This document shows positions 7,573-16,359 of a stretch of DNA of 57,973 bases, piece after piece. A model generated the notes under the pieces. It did not search any database, was not told where the DNA came from, and saw only the letters and a program-made list of their open reading frames with translations. The first letter of the stretch is position 1. Each line of letters begins with the position of its first letter. The position numbers were made by a program, and so were the translations under genes. The stretch is from JAJVIP01 sp964405835 (lineage in GTDB: Bacteria > Elusimicrobiota > Elusimicrobia > F11), in assembly GCA_964405835.1 (NCBI GenBank), contig CAYOPN010000008.1, forward strand, positions 1-57,973, read 5' to 3'.

Positions 7573-8706
7573 CTGAAATTAACGTCCGCGCTGACGTTGT
7601 TTCTTATAGCGCTCCCTCCTCTTCACGCCGAATCGGACCCGCTGAAAAGCGTGGCCGCCGGTCTGGCCAAAGAAATACGCAAACAGGGTCCCATCAATGT
7701 CGCGGTGCTTGGGCTGGTCCACCACGACAATCATTTTTCCGATGGTCCCGGCATCTTGTCGGACCGTCTGGCGAGCTGGCTCTCCACCGAAAAAAAGATC
7801 GCGGTGGTCGAGCGCGACCGGCTGGAACAGGCGCTCGACGAACTGCGTTTGGGCCAGACCGGAACCATGGATCCGCAGACGGTCAAATCCTTGGGCACGG
7901 CGGTCGGCGCCGACGTGATCATCACGGGCACGATCATCAACCTGCCGCACGAAAAGTGTGAAGTGAACGCGCGCGCGTTGTGGGCCAATAACGGCCGCGT
8001 GCTGGCGGCCGCACGCGCCGTGGTCGACCGGACCTGGAAAGACCGCAAACGGCTTTCCGGCACGCTCGATTCGTCCCGCGATTTTGAGAGCGGCGACCTC
8101 AAATCTTCCGCCGTAAAATTGAACAGCGCCATGCCCAAGAAGCCGTCTCTCGCCGTGCTTAACTTTCCTTATTCCCGCAACCGTTCAAGCACCGGTTCGC
8201 ATTTGGTGTCGGAGCGGCTCGTGACCTATCTCGCGCAACACGGCGCGAGCGTGGTGGAGCGCCGGCTGCTGGGGAAACTTCTCGAAGAACGAAAATTGTG
8301 GGAGACCGGACTCATGTCGGCCGATGCCATGAAGAACGTGGGCGGGATCTTGAGCGTGGATGCGGTCGTGACCGGTTTTCTCACCGATATTTCCGAAACC
8401 GCCACCCAGGTTCTGGTGCGCGTGGTCCAGGTCGACACCGGCGAAATCATTTCCTCCGCATCGGAAACCATCGACCGTATCTGGTCGGACGCGCCGCGTC
8501 TGCCGGTTTCCGTTCAGCCGCGCTCGGCCGTGCCGGTCGCGTTTGTACCCATGCCCTCCTACGCCCCGCAAACGACGGGGGCTTCGGCGGGTAAAGTCAC
8601 AATTCTTCAGCAAGCTGGCCGCAGCAAAGCGCGGCACCGCCGTTATTATCCGGCGGCCATCCCCGTTTTGATGCCCAAATCCCAGTCCGGGAGGCCCACC
8701 AAGTGA
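7573..8706 (+). CDS. Secreted protein with two CsgG/FlgO-like domains
   Basis: 377 residues if translation starts at the CTG at 7573. No ATG, GTG or well-placed TTG precedes the signal peptide, and CTG gives a proper one (MKLTSALTLFLIALPPLHA), with AAAGGA 10 bases upstream. Two similar domains follow: about 30-140 (INVAVLGL, VVERDRLEQALDELRLGQTG, GADVIITGTI) and about 185-310 (PSLAVLNF, VVERRLLGKLLEERKLWETG, VDAVVTGFL). The V-V-E-R and L-G-x-x-x-G-A-D-x-x-x-x-G features are those of CsgG/FlgO/LpoB-type periplasmic domains used in secretion or envelope assembly. The C-terminal 60 residues are disordered. The stop overlaps the permease start by 4 bases. Confidence 0.75.
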   Translation: MKLTSALTLFLIALPPLHAESDPLKSVAAGLAKEIRKQGPINVAVLGLVHHDNHFSDGPGILSDRLASWLSTEKKIAVVERDRLEQALDELRLGQTGTMDPQTVKSLGTAVGADVIITGTIINLPHEKCEVNARALWANNGRVLAAARAVVDRTWKDRKRLSGTLDSSRDFESGDLKSSAVKLNSAMPKKPSLAVLNFPYSRNRSSTGSHLVSERLVTYLAQHGASVVERRLLGKLLEERKLWETGLMSADAMKNVGGILSVDAVVTGFLTDISETATQVLVRVVQVDTGEIISSASETIDRIWSDAPRLPVSVQPRSAVPVAFVPMPSYAPQTTGASAGKVTILQQAGRSKARHRRYYPAAIPVLMPKSQSGRPTK

Positions 8707-10250
8707 ACAAACCCCATCGTTGGGTGTCGCGCGGCGACATCGACGGATTCTTCGGCCTGTTTATCGACAATCTCACTCAGTTGATGTTGATTATGGTCCT
8801 CTGCCGCTACGCCTGCGGGTTTCCGGTCGAATTGATCGCCGGGAAAATTCTGCCCGGCGCGGGGCTTTCCATTTTGGTCGGAAACATTTTTTATTCGCTG
8901 CAGGCGCGGCGGCTGGCGCTATCGACGGGCCGGACCGACGTCACGGCGTTGCCGTTCGGCATCAACACGGTCAGCCTGCTCACGTTTATTTATTTGGTGA
9001 TGAGCCCGGTTTACAACGAAACCGGAGACCCGGACCTGGCCTGGCGCGTGGGATTGGCGGCGTGCCTGGTGAGCGGAATTGTCGAAACGCTGGGCGCGTT
9101 TGTAGGCGCGTGGATCAAACGGCACACGCCGCGCGCGGCGCTCTTATCGGGCTTGGGCGGCGTGGCCTTGTCGTTTATCGCACTGGGGTTCTCTTTCGAA
9201 ATATTTTCATCGCCGGCAATTGCGCTCGTGCCGGCCATGCTCGTGTTCTTTTTCTATGGGTCGCGTTTCCGTTTGCCGTTTCGTTTGCCGCGCGGTCTGG
9301 CCGCCATGCTGATTGGCGCCGTGATCGCCTGGACGTTGAAAGCGTTTGGCGTCGCCACGTTCAGCTTGTCGCAAGATCCCGTTCAGCTTGGGTTTACCCC
9401 GCCGCTGCCAGCCTTGGGCGATTTGTTCAAGATCATTTTTGACCCAGCCGGCTGGCGTTATATTTCGGTCGTGATCCCGGTTGCATTGTTCAACGTGATC
9501 GGATCAATCCAGAATTTGGAAAGCGCCGAGGCCGCCGGTGACGCTTATGAAACCAAACCGGCGTTGATGATTAACGGTTTGACGTCGGTGCTGGCCAGCG
9601 CGTTCGGCAGTCCGTTCCCGACGTCGATATACATCGGCCATCCAGGCTGGAAATCGATGGGCGCGAAAACCGCTTATTCCGTTATGAACGGGTTTATGAT
9701 CGCTTTCCTGTGTTTTGTGGGGGGCATTAACATTATTTTGCGGATTATGCCGATGGAAGCGGCGCTCGGAATTTTGATTTGGATTGGACTCGTGATCGTG
9801 TCCGAAACGATGGTGAAAACGGAGAACCGTTACGGCGTCGCCGTTGCGATTGGGTTTATCCCGGCGCTCGCGGCCTGGGCGCTGAACATTATTGAAACCA
9901 CGCTGCGCGTGGCGGGCACGAACCTCTACGATACGTTTGAAGCGTTTCAAGCAGAGTTTGCAATCCACGGCGTGTTATCGCTTTATCAGGGTTTCCTATT
10001 GATCGCGATATTGTTGTCGGCGATCATGGCGCACGTGATCGACCGGAAATTCAAACTGGCCGCGTTGTGGAGCTTCGTGGGCGCGCTGCTGTCGGCGGCG
10101 GGGCTTATTCATGCCTACCAACTCACACCCTCGGGCATCCATGCCGATCTTCGAATCATGGCCGCGCCGTGGTTTGTGTTTGCTTACGCGGTCCTGGGCG
10201 GCATGTTGTTGCTGATGGAAAAAATGAACACAAGGGAGGCAGTGAAATGA
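8703..10250 (+). CDS. NCS2/AzgA-like permease, possibly xanthine/uracil type
   Basis: 515 residues from a GTG that overlaps the previous stop (GTGA). About 12-14 hydrophobic segments run through the whole length. The motif GRTDVTALPFGINTVS and the later SIQNLESAEAAGDAYETKP and FGSPFPTSIYIGHPGWKS stretches match nucleobase-cation symporter-2 relatives of the SulP/NCS2 fold. NCS2 proteins import purines or pyrimidines with a proton or sodium, but this subgroup is distant from well-studied members and its substrate is unknown. It is followed by a small lipoprotein gene with a 4-base overlap, so the four plus-strand genes from 7419 to 10474 form one likely operon. Confidence 0.78.
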   Translation: MNKPHRWVSRGDIDGFFGLFIDNLTQLMLIMVLCRYACGFPVELIAGKILPGAGLSILVGNIFYSLQARRLALSTGRTDVTALPFGINTVSLLTFIYLVMSPVYNETGDPDLAWRVGLAACLVSGIVETLGAFVGAWIKRHTPRAALLSGLGGVALSFIALGFSFEIFSSPAIALVPAMLVFFFYGSRFRLPFRLPRGLAAMLIGAVIAWTLKAFGVATFSLSQDPVQLGFTPPLPALGDLFKIIFDPAGWRYISVVIPVALFNVIGSIQNLESAEAAGDAYETKPALMINGLTSVLASAFGSPFPTSIYIGHPGWKSMGAKTAYSVMNGFMIAFLCFVGGINIILRIMPMEAALGILIWIGLVIVSETMVKTENRYGVAVAIGFIPALAAWALNIIETTLRVAGTNLYDTFEAFQAEFAIHGVLSLYQGFLLIAILLSAIMAHVIDRKFKLAALWSFVGALLSAAGLIHAYQLTPSGIHADLRIMAAPWFVFAYAVLGGMLLLMEKMNTREAVK

Positions 10251-10474
10251 TTCGACCCCTTTTGATATCGGGCGTGTTTTTTTTATTGGCGGGCTGTTCA
10301 AAACCGAAACCCGAAGTGACGGAGAACGTCATTCCCGAAGCCGACAACACGGTCACGCGTTATGCGAAAGATTTGCAGACCGCTCCGGGCCGCGCGCAAG
10401 CGGCCGTGGATAAAATGAACGCGTCCACCGACCGCACGCACCAGGCCGCTGCCGAAAACGACCCCAACCAGTAA
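10247..10474 (+). CDS. Small lipoprotein
   Basis: 75 residues. The ATG overlaps the permease stop (ATGA) and opens a lipoprotein signal with a clear lipobox (FFLLAGC, cysteine about 18). The mature part is short, Ala- and polar-rich and probably helical (TVTRYAKDLQTAPGRAQAAVDKMN). A longer frame exists upstream but lies within the permease gene. No family recognised. The coupling with the permease suggests co-expression rather than a known shared function. Confidence 0.75.
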   Translation: MIRPLLISGVFFLLAGCSKPKPEVTENVIPEADNTVTRYAKDLQTAPGRAQAAVDKMNASTDRTHQAAAENDPNQ

Positions 10475-10476
10475 GC

Positions 10477-10806
10477 TTAAAGCAGTCCTTTGGCCGGTTG
10501 GCCCATCGGTACCGACTCAAACGTAAGGATTTCCGCAGGCGCGACCACCAGTTCCGGCGCCTTTGCGAAAAGCTCCTGCACATGGGGGGATTTCAGATGC
10601 GCGTTCAGCGCTTCCATGGATGTCCAGCGTTCCACAATGAGAAAACTGCCCGGATCGTCCGTAGCGCGATGGACCGCGTAGCGCAGACACCCTTCTTCGG
10701 CGTGCGTGGGACCCGTCACCGCGCGCAACGCATTCTCCAAATCTTTTTCGCGACCGGGTTTTGCTTTCGACCGGGCCGTCACGGTCACTTGTTTGTTCGT
10801 AGACAT
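10477..10806 (-). CDS. Antibiotic-biosynthesis-monooxygenase (ABM/YgiN-like) domain protein
   Basis: 109 residues forming one ABM ferredoxin-like domain: VTVTARSKAKPGREKDLENAL at the N-terminus (position 8 onward), then GCLRYAVHRATDDPGSFLIVERW and the helix MEALNAHLKSPHVQELF. This family includes quinol monooxygenase YgiN and monooxygenases of polyketide tailoring; many members only have general redox or detoxifying roles. It ends 2 bases after the convergent lipoprotein gene and starts about 56 bases from the divergent HEAT-repeat gene. Substrate unknown. Confidence 0.85.
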   Translation of the reverse strand: MSTNKQVTVTARSKAKPGREKDLENALRAVTGPTHAEEGCLRYAVHRATDDPGSFLIVERWTSMEALNAHLKSPHVQELFAKAPELVVAPAEILTFESVPMGQPAKGLL

Positions 10807-10831
10807 ACATTCCCCTTTTTTAACAGTGGGA

Positions 10832-10858
10832 GGCTTTTACCAATTAAAGTAAAAAGCC
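10832..10858. other. Hairpin in divergent intergenic region
   Basis: GGCTTTTAC at 10832-10840 pairs with GTAAAAAGCC at 10849-10858, with one bulged base and an 8-base AT loop. It ends only 4 bases before the start codon at 10863, where no normal ribosome-binding sequence is seen. It could be a regulator site shared by the two divergent genes or an RNA hairpin that masks the start. Confidence 0.4.
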
Positions 10859-10862
10859 CGTC

Positions 10863-11501
10863 ATGAACCGTTTACCGAAGATCATCGTCGCGCTTTTTGT
10901 GGGAAGTTTGCTGATTGGGCTCGCCATTGTTTTTGGCGGTAAATCGCTTTTTAATCTTTTTAAACCAACCGCCTCCGCGCCGGTCGAATCCGTGCAAGAA
11001 TCCCCGGTCGCCAAACCGCTCGGCGACCAAGCTGAAGCCGCCGGTCTCACACTGGCGCGGGAAGTGACTTCCGAAGTGATTCTGGACCGCAAGCGCGCGA
11101 CGACCGATCTATCGTTGCTGGAAGGTTCGCAACCTGAAGCGATCGCATTCCTTTCTGAGAATTTGGCGTCCCAGCCGGCGCCCGTAAAAATTGACATGGT
11201 TGTGGCGTTGGGGTTGTTAGCGCCCAAAAACACCGAGGCCATTCCGCCTTTGGTGGGTGCGCTGCAGGATAAAGACGTGCGGATCGAAGCGATGGCGGGG
11301 CTTGGCGCGTTGGGCGCAGCGGGCGCGTCTGCGGTCCCGGCATTGACGGAAATTTATAAGAACACGCAGGAACCGGCCAATGTACGGTCGGACGCGGCGA
11401 AAGCGTTGACCCAAATCACCGGGAAGAAAGTGGCTGCGGTGGCCGCTCCCACCAAGAAGAAACCGGCGGGAAAGAAAAGCGCGAAGAAGAAAAAGCGCTA
11501 A
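10863..11501 (+). CDS. Membrane-anchored HEAT-repeat protein with Lys-rich tail
   Basis: 212 residues. One N-terminal membrane segment (about 6-28) anchors the protein. A short linker follows, then HEAT-like helical repeats at about 85-175 (AIPPLVGALQDKDVRIEAMAGLGALGAAG; AVPALTEIYKN). The end is a basic tail (KKKPAGKKSAKKKKR). HEAT repeats make protein-binding solenoids; the tail may bind nucleic acid or membrane phospholipid. No clear ribosome site stands before the ATG, and a hairpin lies just upstream. It ends next to the convergent DUF6159 gene. Exact role unknown. Confidence 0.75.
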   Translation: MNRLPKIIVALFVGSLLIGLAIVFGGKSLFNLFKPTASAPVESVQESPVAKPLGDQAEAAGLTLAREVTSEVILDRKRATTDLSLLEGSQPEAIAFLSENLASQPAPVKIDMVVALGLLAPKNTEAIPPLVGALQDKDVRIEAMAGLGALGAAGASAVPALTEIYKNTQEPANVRSDAAKALTQITGKKVAAVAAPTKKKPAGKKSAKKKKR

Positions 11502-12365
11502 TTACTTTTTAAAACTCCACGCCGAATTCATCATCTCTGGCGTGTATCCGGCCGGTGTTTGACCGGTGGAAGCAAACAAATAAAGCGCGCATTTGTAGAC
11601 ATGTCCCGCCACGTTGCTGATGTAGATGAACACCACCGCAAAAACGATCCAACCAATGATGGCCGCCGCGCTCAACGAAGCCATGTGCAGCGTGCTCCCC
11701 AACAAAATCAAACCCACGAACGGCAATGCTGAGGCCAGCAACACAATCAATGTGCCCAAGCTCACACCCGCGTATCCGATGAGTGTTTCGCCCCACGCTT
11801 TTTTTAGCGAACGGGCCGAAGACTGAAGCACCCCGATCGGGTTGGAGCCGCCTTCGCAGATGATGACCGGGATCGCGAACACCGCGGCCACGCTCCAGGC
11901 AAGACCGATGATATTGACCATGATTTTTCCAAGCAATCCCACGCGCTCCTCAATCAACTTGATCAGATATCCGATGGCTCCAGCGAATCCGGCCCACAAC
12001 AAGATCGGAAACAGTTTCGTCATCGCGAACGCGAGTCCCTTTCGAATACCGACCGGTCGCCCGTTTAGTGCTTCAATGATCTCGTGGTAGAACGCCACGT
12101 TGAAGAAGGTCGCAATGAACATCGCGAAGAAGTACACCGCGGCGGCCATCACCGCATCCACGTTTTTAAGGCTTTCCGGATTGATTGATTTTCCGGCGAC
12201 GGCGGCGGTGCCGACCGCGCCCATGATCAACGTTCCGAAAAAGAACAGCGCGATCACGATAATCATTACGCCGCTCACAATAGGGAAAAGCATTAGTTTC
12301 TTGTTGTCGGCCATGACCGTCAACGAGCGTTCCAATAGTGTCCAAGAGTTTTTTATGCGGTTCAT
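11502..12365 (-). CDS. DUF6159-type multispan membrane protein
   Basis: 287 residues with about six hydrophobic segments (roughly 25-50, 70-95, 110-140, 150-175, 205-230, 235-260). The N-terminus (MNRIKNSWTLLERSLTVMADNKKLMLFPI) is the characteristic start of the DUF6159 family, inner-membrane proteins of unknown function. The start overlaps the stop of the saccharopine-dehydrogenase-like gene by 4 bases, so it is the last gene of the leftward operon that begins with the aldehyde dehydrogenase. Whether it shares their pathway or merely their transcript is not known. Confidence 0.8.
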   Translation of the reverse strand: MNRIKNSWTLLERSLTVMADNKKLMLFPIVSGVMIIVIALFFFGTLIMGAVGTAAVAGKSINPESLKNVDAVMAAAVYFFAMFIATFFNVAFYHEIIEALNGRPVGIRKGLAFAMTKLFPILLWAGFAGAIGYLIKLIEERVGLLGKIMVNIIGLAWSVAAVFAIPVIICEGGSNPIGVLQSSARSLKKAWGETLIGYAGVSLGTLIVLLASALPFVGLILLGSTLHMASLSAAAIIGWIVFAVVFIYISNVAGHVYKCALYLFASTGQTPAGYTPEMMNSAWSFKK

Positions 12366-13438
12366 TTTGAAAGCATCCTCCCAAAAGTAGTGGCGCAGAA
12401 TTCGTTGAAATCAATTTCTTCCTGACGGACAAATCCTTTGTGCGGCAATTTTCCTTTGAGTGCAAGTTCCGCGACCGCGGCCGCGCTAGAAGCAGTGATG
12501 ATCTGGATCGCCGACCAATGCCGGCCCATCATCTCGCCATGTTGAATGGTTTTCGTGTAGGTCTGTTGTGTCAGCAGCCCGTTCTTCTTGCCTTCCACCG
12601 TACAAAGCACAACCACCTGGTCCTGATTCGTGGTGGGGACCGCTGATTCCAGAACACCTTTGAGGATCGCGCGGTATTCGTTGAGCTTGAGGTCGAACAA
12701 AAGGAACTTCATCAGGTCGCGGTGGCCCACGTAGCGCATGGTTTTGTAGGTGAGATTTTTTACCTTGCCCTTCAGTGAATGCGCGAGTGTGCCGAGCCCG
12801 CCCGACGTGTTGAACGCTTCGTAATCAACACCGTCAATCACAAGGCGTTCGTAACCTTCGAGCGGCTGCAGCATTTTCACGCGCCCGTTTTGCACGGCCT
12901 CGCAAGGGTTGCCGTATTGGTTGATGAGCCCGTCCGTGCTCCAGGTCAAATTGTATTTGAGCGCGTTGGTCGGGTTCTGCGGCAAGGCCCCCACGCGCAA
13001 GGAAACGTTGTCGACCGACTCGTATTGTTTCACCAGATGGCCCGCAATGATCTGGATGAACCCCGGCGCGATGCCGCAGCGCGGAATGAAATAGCGGTGG
13101 GACCTTTTCGCGAGCCGTTCAATCTCGTGGCCCGACTTTACGTCCTCCGACAAATCCAGATAGCTCGCGCCCGCTTTCGCGGCCGCGCGCGCCACATAGC
13201 CGTTCATGAAAAACGGGCAGCTGTTGATGACGAGCGTTTTTCCGATGAGCGCTTTGGTTAACGCGACCGTGTTCTTGGCATCGACCTGAAAGGCCTTGGC
13301 GTGTTTTCCGGCGCATTCCTTGGCTCGTTTCAAGTTGATGTCGTAGACCGAGACGGCGTAATGTTTGGACAGAAGCGCCACGATCAGCTCTCCGATCTTG
13401 CCTCCGCCGATAACCGCTACCGAAGCGTGCGTGCTCAT
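12362..13438 (-). CDS. Saccharopine dehydrogenase family oxidoreductase
   Basis: 358 residues. The Rossmann nucleotide site is at the N-terminus (VAVIGGGKIG, residues 8-17), followed by the family's LVINSCPFFMNGYVARAA and the central ASYLDLSEDV and IPRCGIAPGFIQIIAGHLV stretches. Members act on saccharopine or on related lysine and aminoadipate intermediates (saccharopine reductase, lysine 6-dehydrogenase). Its position after an aldehyde dehydrogenase suggests a step yielding aminoadipate semialdehyde. It overlaps the preceding and following genes by 4 bases each. Direction of the pathway, breakdown or synthesis, is not proven, though the aldehyde dehydrogenase favours breakdown. Confidence 0.85.
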   Translation of the reverse strand: MSTHASVAVIGGGKIGELIVALLSKHYAVSVYDINLKRAKECAGKHAKAFQVDAKNTVALTKALIGKTLVINSCPFFMNGYVARAAAKAGASYLDLSEDVKSGHEIERLAKRSHRYFIPRCGIAPGFIQIIAGHLVKQYESVDNVSLRVGALPQNPTNALKYNLTWSTDGLINQYGNPCEAVQNGRVKMLQPLEGYERLVIDGVDYEAFNTSGGLGTLAHSLKGKVKNLTYKTMRYVGHRDLMKFLLFDLKLNEYRAILKGVLESAVPTTNQDQVVVLCTVEGKKNGLLTQQTYTKTIQHGEMMGRHWSAIQIITASSAAAVAELALKGKLPHKGFVRQEEIDFNEFCATTFGRMLSK

Positions 13439-14811
13439 GCGGCCCCCTCTGGTTTTCGTAGCGCCTGCGATTCCGGGTTCACTTCACGGATGATATCGCT
13501 GACGCTGCGCTGATTAAATCCTTTGAACCCGTCCCGCCTCTGCAAATTTTCCAGGTGGCTGCCGACCGCGCCTTTCTGTTTTATCTGCGCGTAGGCCTCC
13601 TCCGATAATTTTCCGCTGGAACGCAACGATTCGAGGCGCTCAATGGGCACGCGCCATATCTCGCCTTCGCTGAACGCTTGCCGCAAATGCGGAAAGTCGC
13701 TGAACGGTTTCATGAAATTAACGCCCATATAATGCAGTCCATTGCGAAGCATGTCGAAATCGAATTTCGCTTCCAGGTGGTGCATTCCGCTTTCAAGAAT
13801 GGAGTCGCCGTGGAGTCCGCACCACAGACCGATCGTTCCCGGGCGTTTAAGTTCGGGCAAAGCCACGCTCGCGAAATCAACCGATACTTCTTCGGGCGTT
13901 AGGTCAACGTCCGCAAAAATGATTAACCGGGCTTCGGGTTGCTCCATTACCTGCGCCCCCCAGCCGGCTTCCGAGCCCGCATAATAACGCTCGCGCTTTT
14001 TAAATCCGAAGGTGAGAAAAATTTTCATGAGCATCGGGAAATTGGGACGGCTGGATCGGAACGTGTGATGATCGTGGTTGGCCCATCCGAGCCCGAGTTT
14101 GTCTTGGCGGGATTTTTGGACCTGCGCGGTGCGGTTGCGCGATTCCCAATAACGCCGCTCGGCTTCCAGAAACGCCCAGGCGGCCATGTCCTGCCCAATC
14201 AGTTTCACCATTTGCTGGGCAATTTTCAGCGCGTGTTTCATGCCGTCGGCCGGCAAGCGAAAATCGCGTTTCCGGTTCAACCACAGCTCGACCGCGCGGA
14301 GGTAGTTCGCGGCGCGGTCTTTTGTATCCGGCTTGAGGGTCTTCGAGCCGCGGCGCTCGATGATTTTCAGTTCGCCGCGTTCACCGGGAATACGCGCTTC
14401 GCGGTAAAGCGAATACGGAGAGCCGGCAATGTCGACCGAGAAATTGTGCGCGAGCAAAAACTCGCTGATGCTGTCGACCATGATGGCGCAGCATGTCGGA
14501 GATTTTTCGGGGGCCAATATCACGCGCGGCAGATCAGCGAACGGATGCCAATAGGCGCCCGACTTGTCTTTCACGTAACCCACCTTTTTCAGCATGGTCT
14601 CGTTTAGATTTGTTTTCGGGACAGTCAGGTGATCGACCCACATCTGAAACTCAGTGCCGGTCGCGTCCAACATCAATTTCGAAAGTTTTTCCGCAAAAGA
14701 ATGGCCGGCCAAAAATTCCGCAAGACGTCCCTGCACAAACCGTTCCGCTTCGGGACACTGCGGCCATTTGTAGCCTTCGGGGGAGGGAGACAAGAAGTCG
14801 GATTTTTTCAT
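13435..14811 (-). CDS. Uncharacterised protein, possible DUF1338/VOC-like metalloenzyme
   Basis: 458 residues from the ATG at 14811 (7 bases after the aldehyde dehydrogenase stop); the frame is open upstream but overlaps that gene. Not recognised with certainty. Residues 57-120 (MWVDHLTVPKTNL, then KKVGYV) and 246-290 (HDHHTFRSSRP, then IFLTFGFKKRERYYAG) look like two vicinal-oxygen-chelate units. The second resembles the H-x-x-x-R and F-G-Y/F block of DUF1338 enzymes, and FSEGEIWRVPIERLES (about 380-395) also recalls them. DUF1338 includes 2-oxoadipate dioxygenase/decarboxylase of lysine breakdown, which would fit the operon. This is a proposal from motifs and context, not an established match. 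Confidence 0.7.
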   Translation of the reverse strand: MKKSDFLSPSPEGYKWPQCPEAERFVQGRLAEFLAGHSFAEKLSKLMLDATGTEFQMWVDHLTVPKTNLNETMLKKVGYVKDKSGAYWHPFADLPRVILAPEKSPTCCAIMVDSISEFLLAHNFSVDIAGSPYSLYREARIPGERGELKIIERRGSKTLKPDTKDRAANYLRAVELWLNRKRDFRLPADGMKHALKIAQQMVKLIGQDMAAWAFLEAERRYWESRNRTAQVQKSRQDKLGLGWANHDHHTFRSSRPNFPMLMKIFLTFGFKKRERYYAGSEAGWGAQVMEQPEARLIIFADVDLTPEEVSVDFASVALPELKRPGTIGLWCGLHGDSILESGMHHLEAKFDFDMLRNGLHYMGVNFMKPFSDFPHLRQAFSEGEIWRVPIERLESLRSSGKLSEEAYAQIKQKGAVGSHLENLQRRDGFKGFNQRSVSDIIREVNPESQALRKPEGAA

Positions 14812-14818
14812 AGGGGCC

Positions 14819-16306
14819 TCACGAGTTGTCGATCTGCGCCCGTTGCAGCTTGCCGCTGTAATCGACGTAGACGGTTTTCCATTCGGTAAATATATCGAGT
14901 CCGGTCTTGCCTGCTTCACGGTGGCCATTGCCGCTGCCTTTGACGCCGCCGAACGGCAGATGCACTTCGGCGCCGATGGTCGGCCCGTTAACATACACGA
15001 TCCCGGCTTCGATATCGCGGACCGCCGTGAGCGCTTTGTTGATGTCTTGCGTGTACACCGAGCTGGACAGACCGTAGGCGCAATCGTTCAATGTCTCGAC
15101 CGCTTCTTCCAAGCTCCCGACTTTCACCACCGACAGCACGGGACCAAAAATCTCCTCACGAAAAATCCGCATTTTGCGCGTGACATTGGTGAACACGGTG
15201 GGTTCGACAAAGTATCCCGCTTTGCATTCCGCCAGCGCGGAACGAACGCCGCCGCACAACAAGGTCGCGCCCTCTTTTTTCCCAATCTCCACATATTGCA
15301 GCACGCGGGCGAGTTGTTTCGGATTCACGAGAGGTCCGATGTCGGTGCCGTCTTTGCGTCCGTCTCCCAGTTTCAATTTTTTTGACTCTTCAACAATGCG
15401 GTTCACCACTTCGTCGTGGATGTCTTTGTGCAGCAGCAAACGGCTCGTGGCCGTGCAGCGTTGGCCCGCGCTGCCGAAGGCGCCCCACAACGCTCCCTCG
15501 ACCGCCAACGCCAGGTTCGCGTCCGGCATCACGATCTGCGCGTTCTTGCCGCCCATCTCCAGCGACACCCGTTTTCCCAAGCGGCCGCAAAGCTCCGCCA
15601 CGGCGGCCCCGGTCTCGGTGGAACCGGTGAATGAAATCATGCGGACATCGGCGTGGTTCACGAGCACCGCGCCGGCGCCTTCACCGGTGCCGTGCACCAA
15701 ATTGATGACGCCGGCCGGAAGCCCTGCTTCCTCAAGTGCTTTCACAAATTCAACGGCGCAGAGCGGTGTGTCTTCGGCGGGTTTTAAAATCACGGTATTG
15801 CCTGCAATGAGGGCGTGCAGCGCTTTCCAGGACGGGATCGCGATCGGAAAATTCCACGGGGTGATGAGCCCACAAACACCGATCGGCTCGCGGAAGGTCA
15901 TACAGATCTTGTTCGGCAATTCGGAGGGAGACGTTTCACCATAAAGCCGACGTCCTTCGCCGGCCGCCATGATGGCCATGTCGATGGCTTCTTGCACGTC
16001 GCCCAAGCCTTCTTTCAGCGGCTTGCCGCATTCGCGCGTGACCAGTTCGCCAAGCGCGCGTTTCCGTGACATGAAAATTTCTCCGAATTTCAAAATGATC
16101 TTGGCGCGTTCGGGGGCGGGCAGGCGTTTCCAAGCAGGAAAGGCTTTCTTCGCGGCCTGCACCGCGCGGTCCACTTCGCGCGCGGGGGTTTCGGGGGCGA
16201 CACAAATAACATCGGCCGGGTTGGCGGGGTTTAAGGACGGAATTTCTTTGGCCTCAGAGGGCCAGCTCCATTCGGGTCCGATTTTGTTAAGCGCGCGTTC
16301 GGTCAT
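14819..16306 (-). CDS. NAD(P)-dependent aldehyde dehydrogenase
   Basis: 495 residues, the normal length. All core motifs are present: TPWNFP (Asn152), SFTGST (about 225), the general base in VSLEMGGKN (Glu250), the catalytic cysteine in GSAGQRCTATSR (Cys284), and EEIFGPVLSV. It oxidises an aldehyde to an acid in the cytoplasm. The sequence around the cysteine is close to that of semialdehyde dehydrogenases of sugar-acid or lysine breakdown. With a saccharopine-dehydrogenase-like enzyme in the same operon, aminoadipate semialdehyde is the best guess for substrate. It is the first gene of the leftward four-gene operon. Confidence 0.92.
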   Translation of the reverse strand: MTERALNKIGPEWSWPSEAKEIPSLNPANPADVICVAPETPAREVDRAVQAAKKAFPAWKRLPAPERAKIILKFGEIFMSRKRALGELVTRECGKPLKEGLGDVQEAIDMAIMAAGEGRRLYGETSPSELPNKICMTFREPIGVCGLITPWNFPIAIPSWKALHALIAGNTVILKPAEDTPLCAVEFVKALEEAGLPAGVINLVHGTGEGAGAVLVNHADVRMISFTGSTETGAAVAELCGRLGKRVSLEMGGKNAQIVMPDANLALAVEGALWGAFGSAGQRCTATSRLLLHKDIHDEVVNRIVEESKKLKLGDGRKDGTDIGPLVNPKQLARVLQYVEIGKKEGATLLCGGVRSALAECKAGYFVEPTVFTNVTRKMRIFREEIFGPVLSVVKVGSLEEAVETLNDCAYGLSSSVYTQDINKALTAVRDIEAGIVYVNGPTIGAEVHLPFGGVKGSGNGHREAGKTGLDIFTEWKTVYVDYSGKLQRAQIDNS

Positions 16307-16359
16307 GGGGTTTTTCCTAATAATGAGGATGAACCCGGTAACCCGAAAACGCCAGAGGC

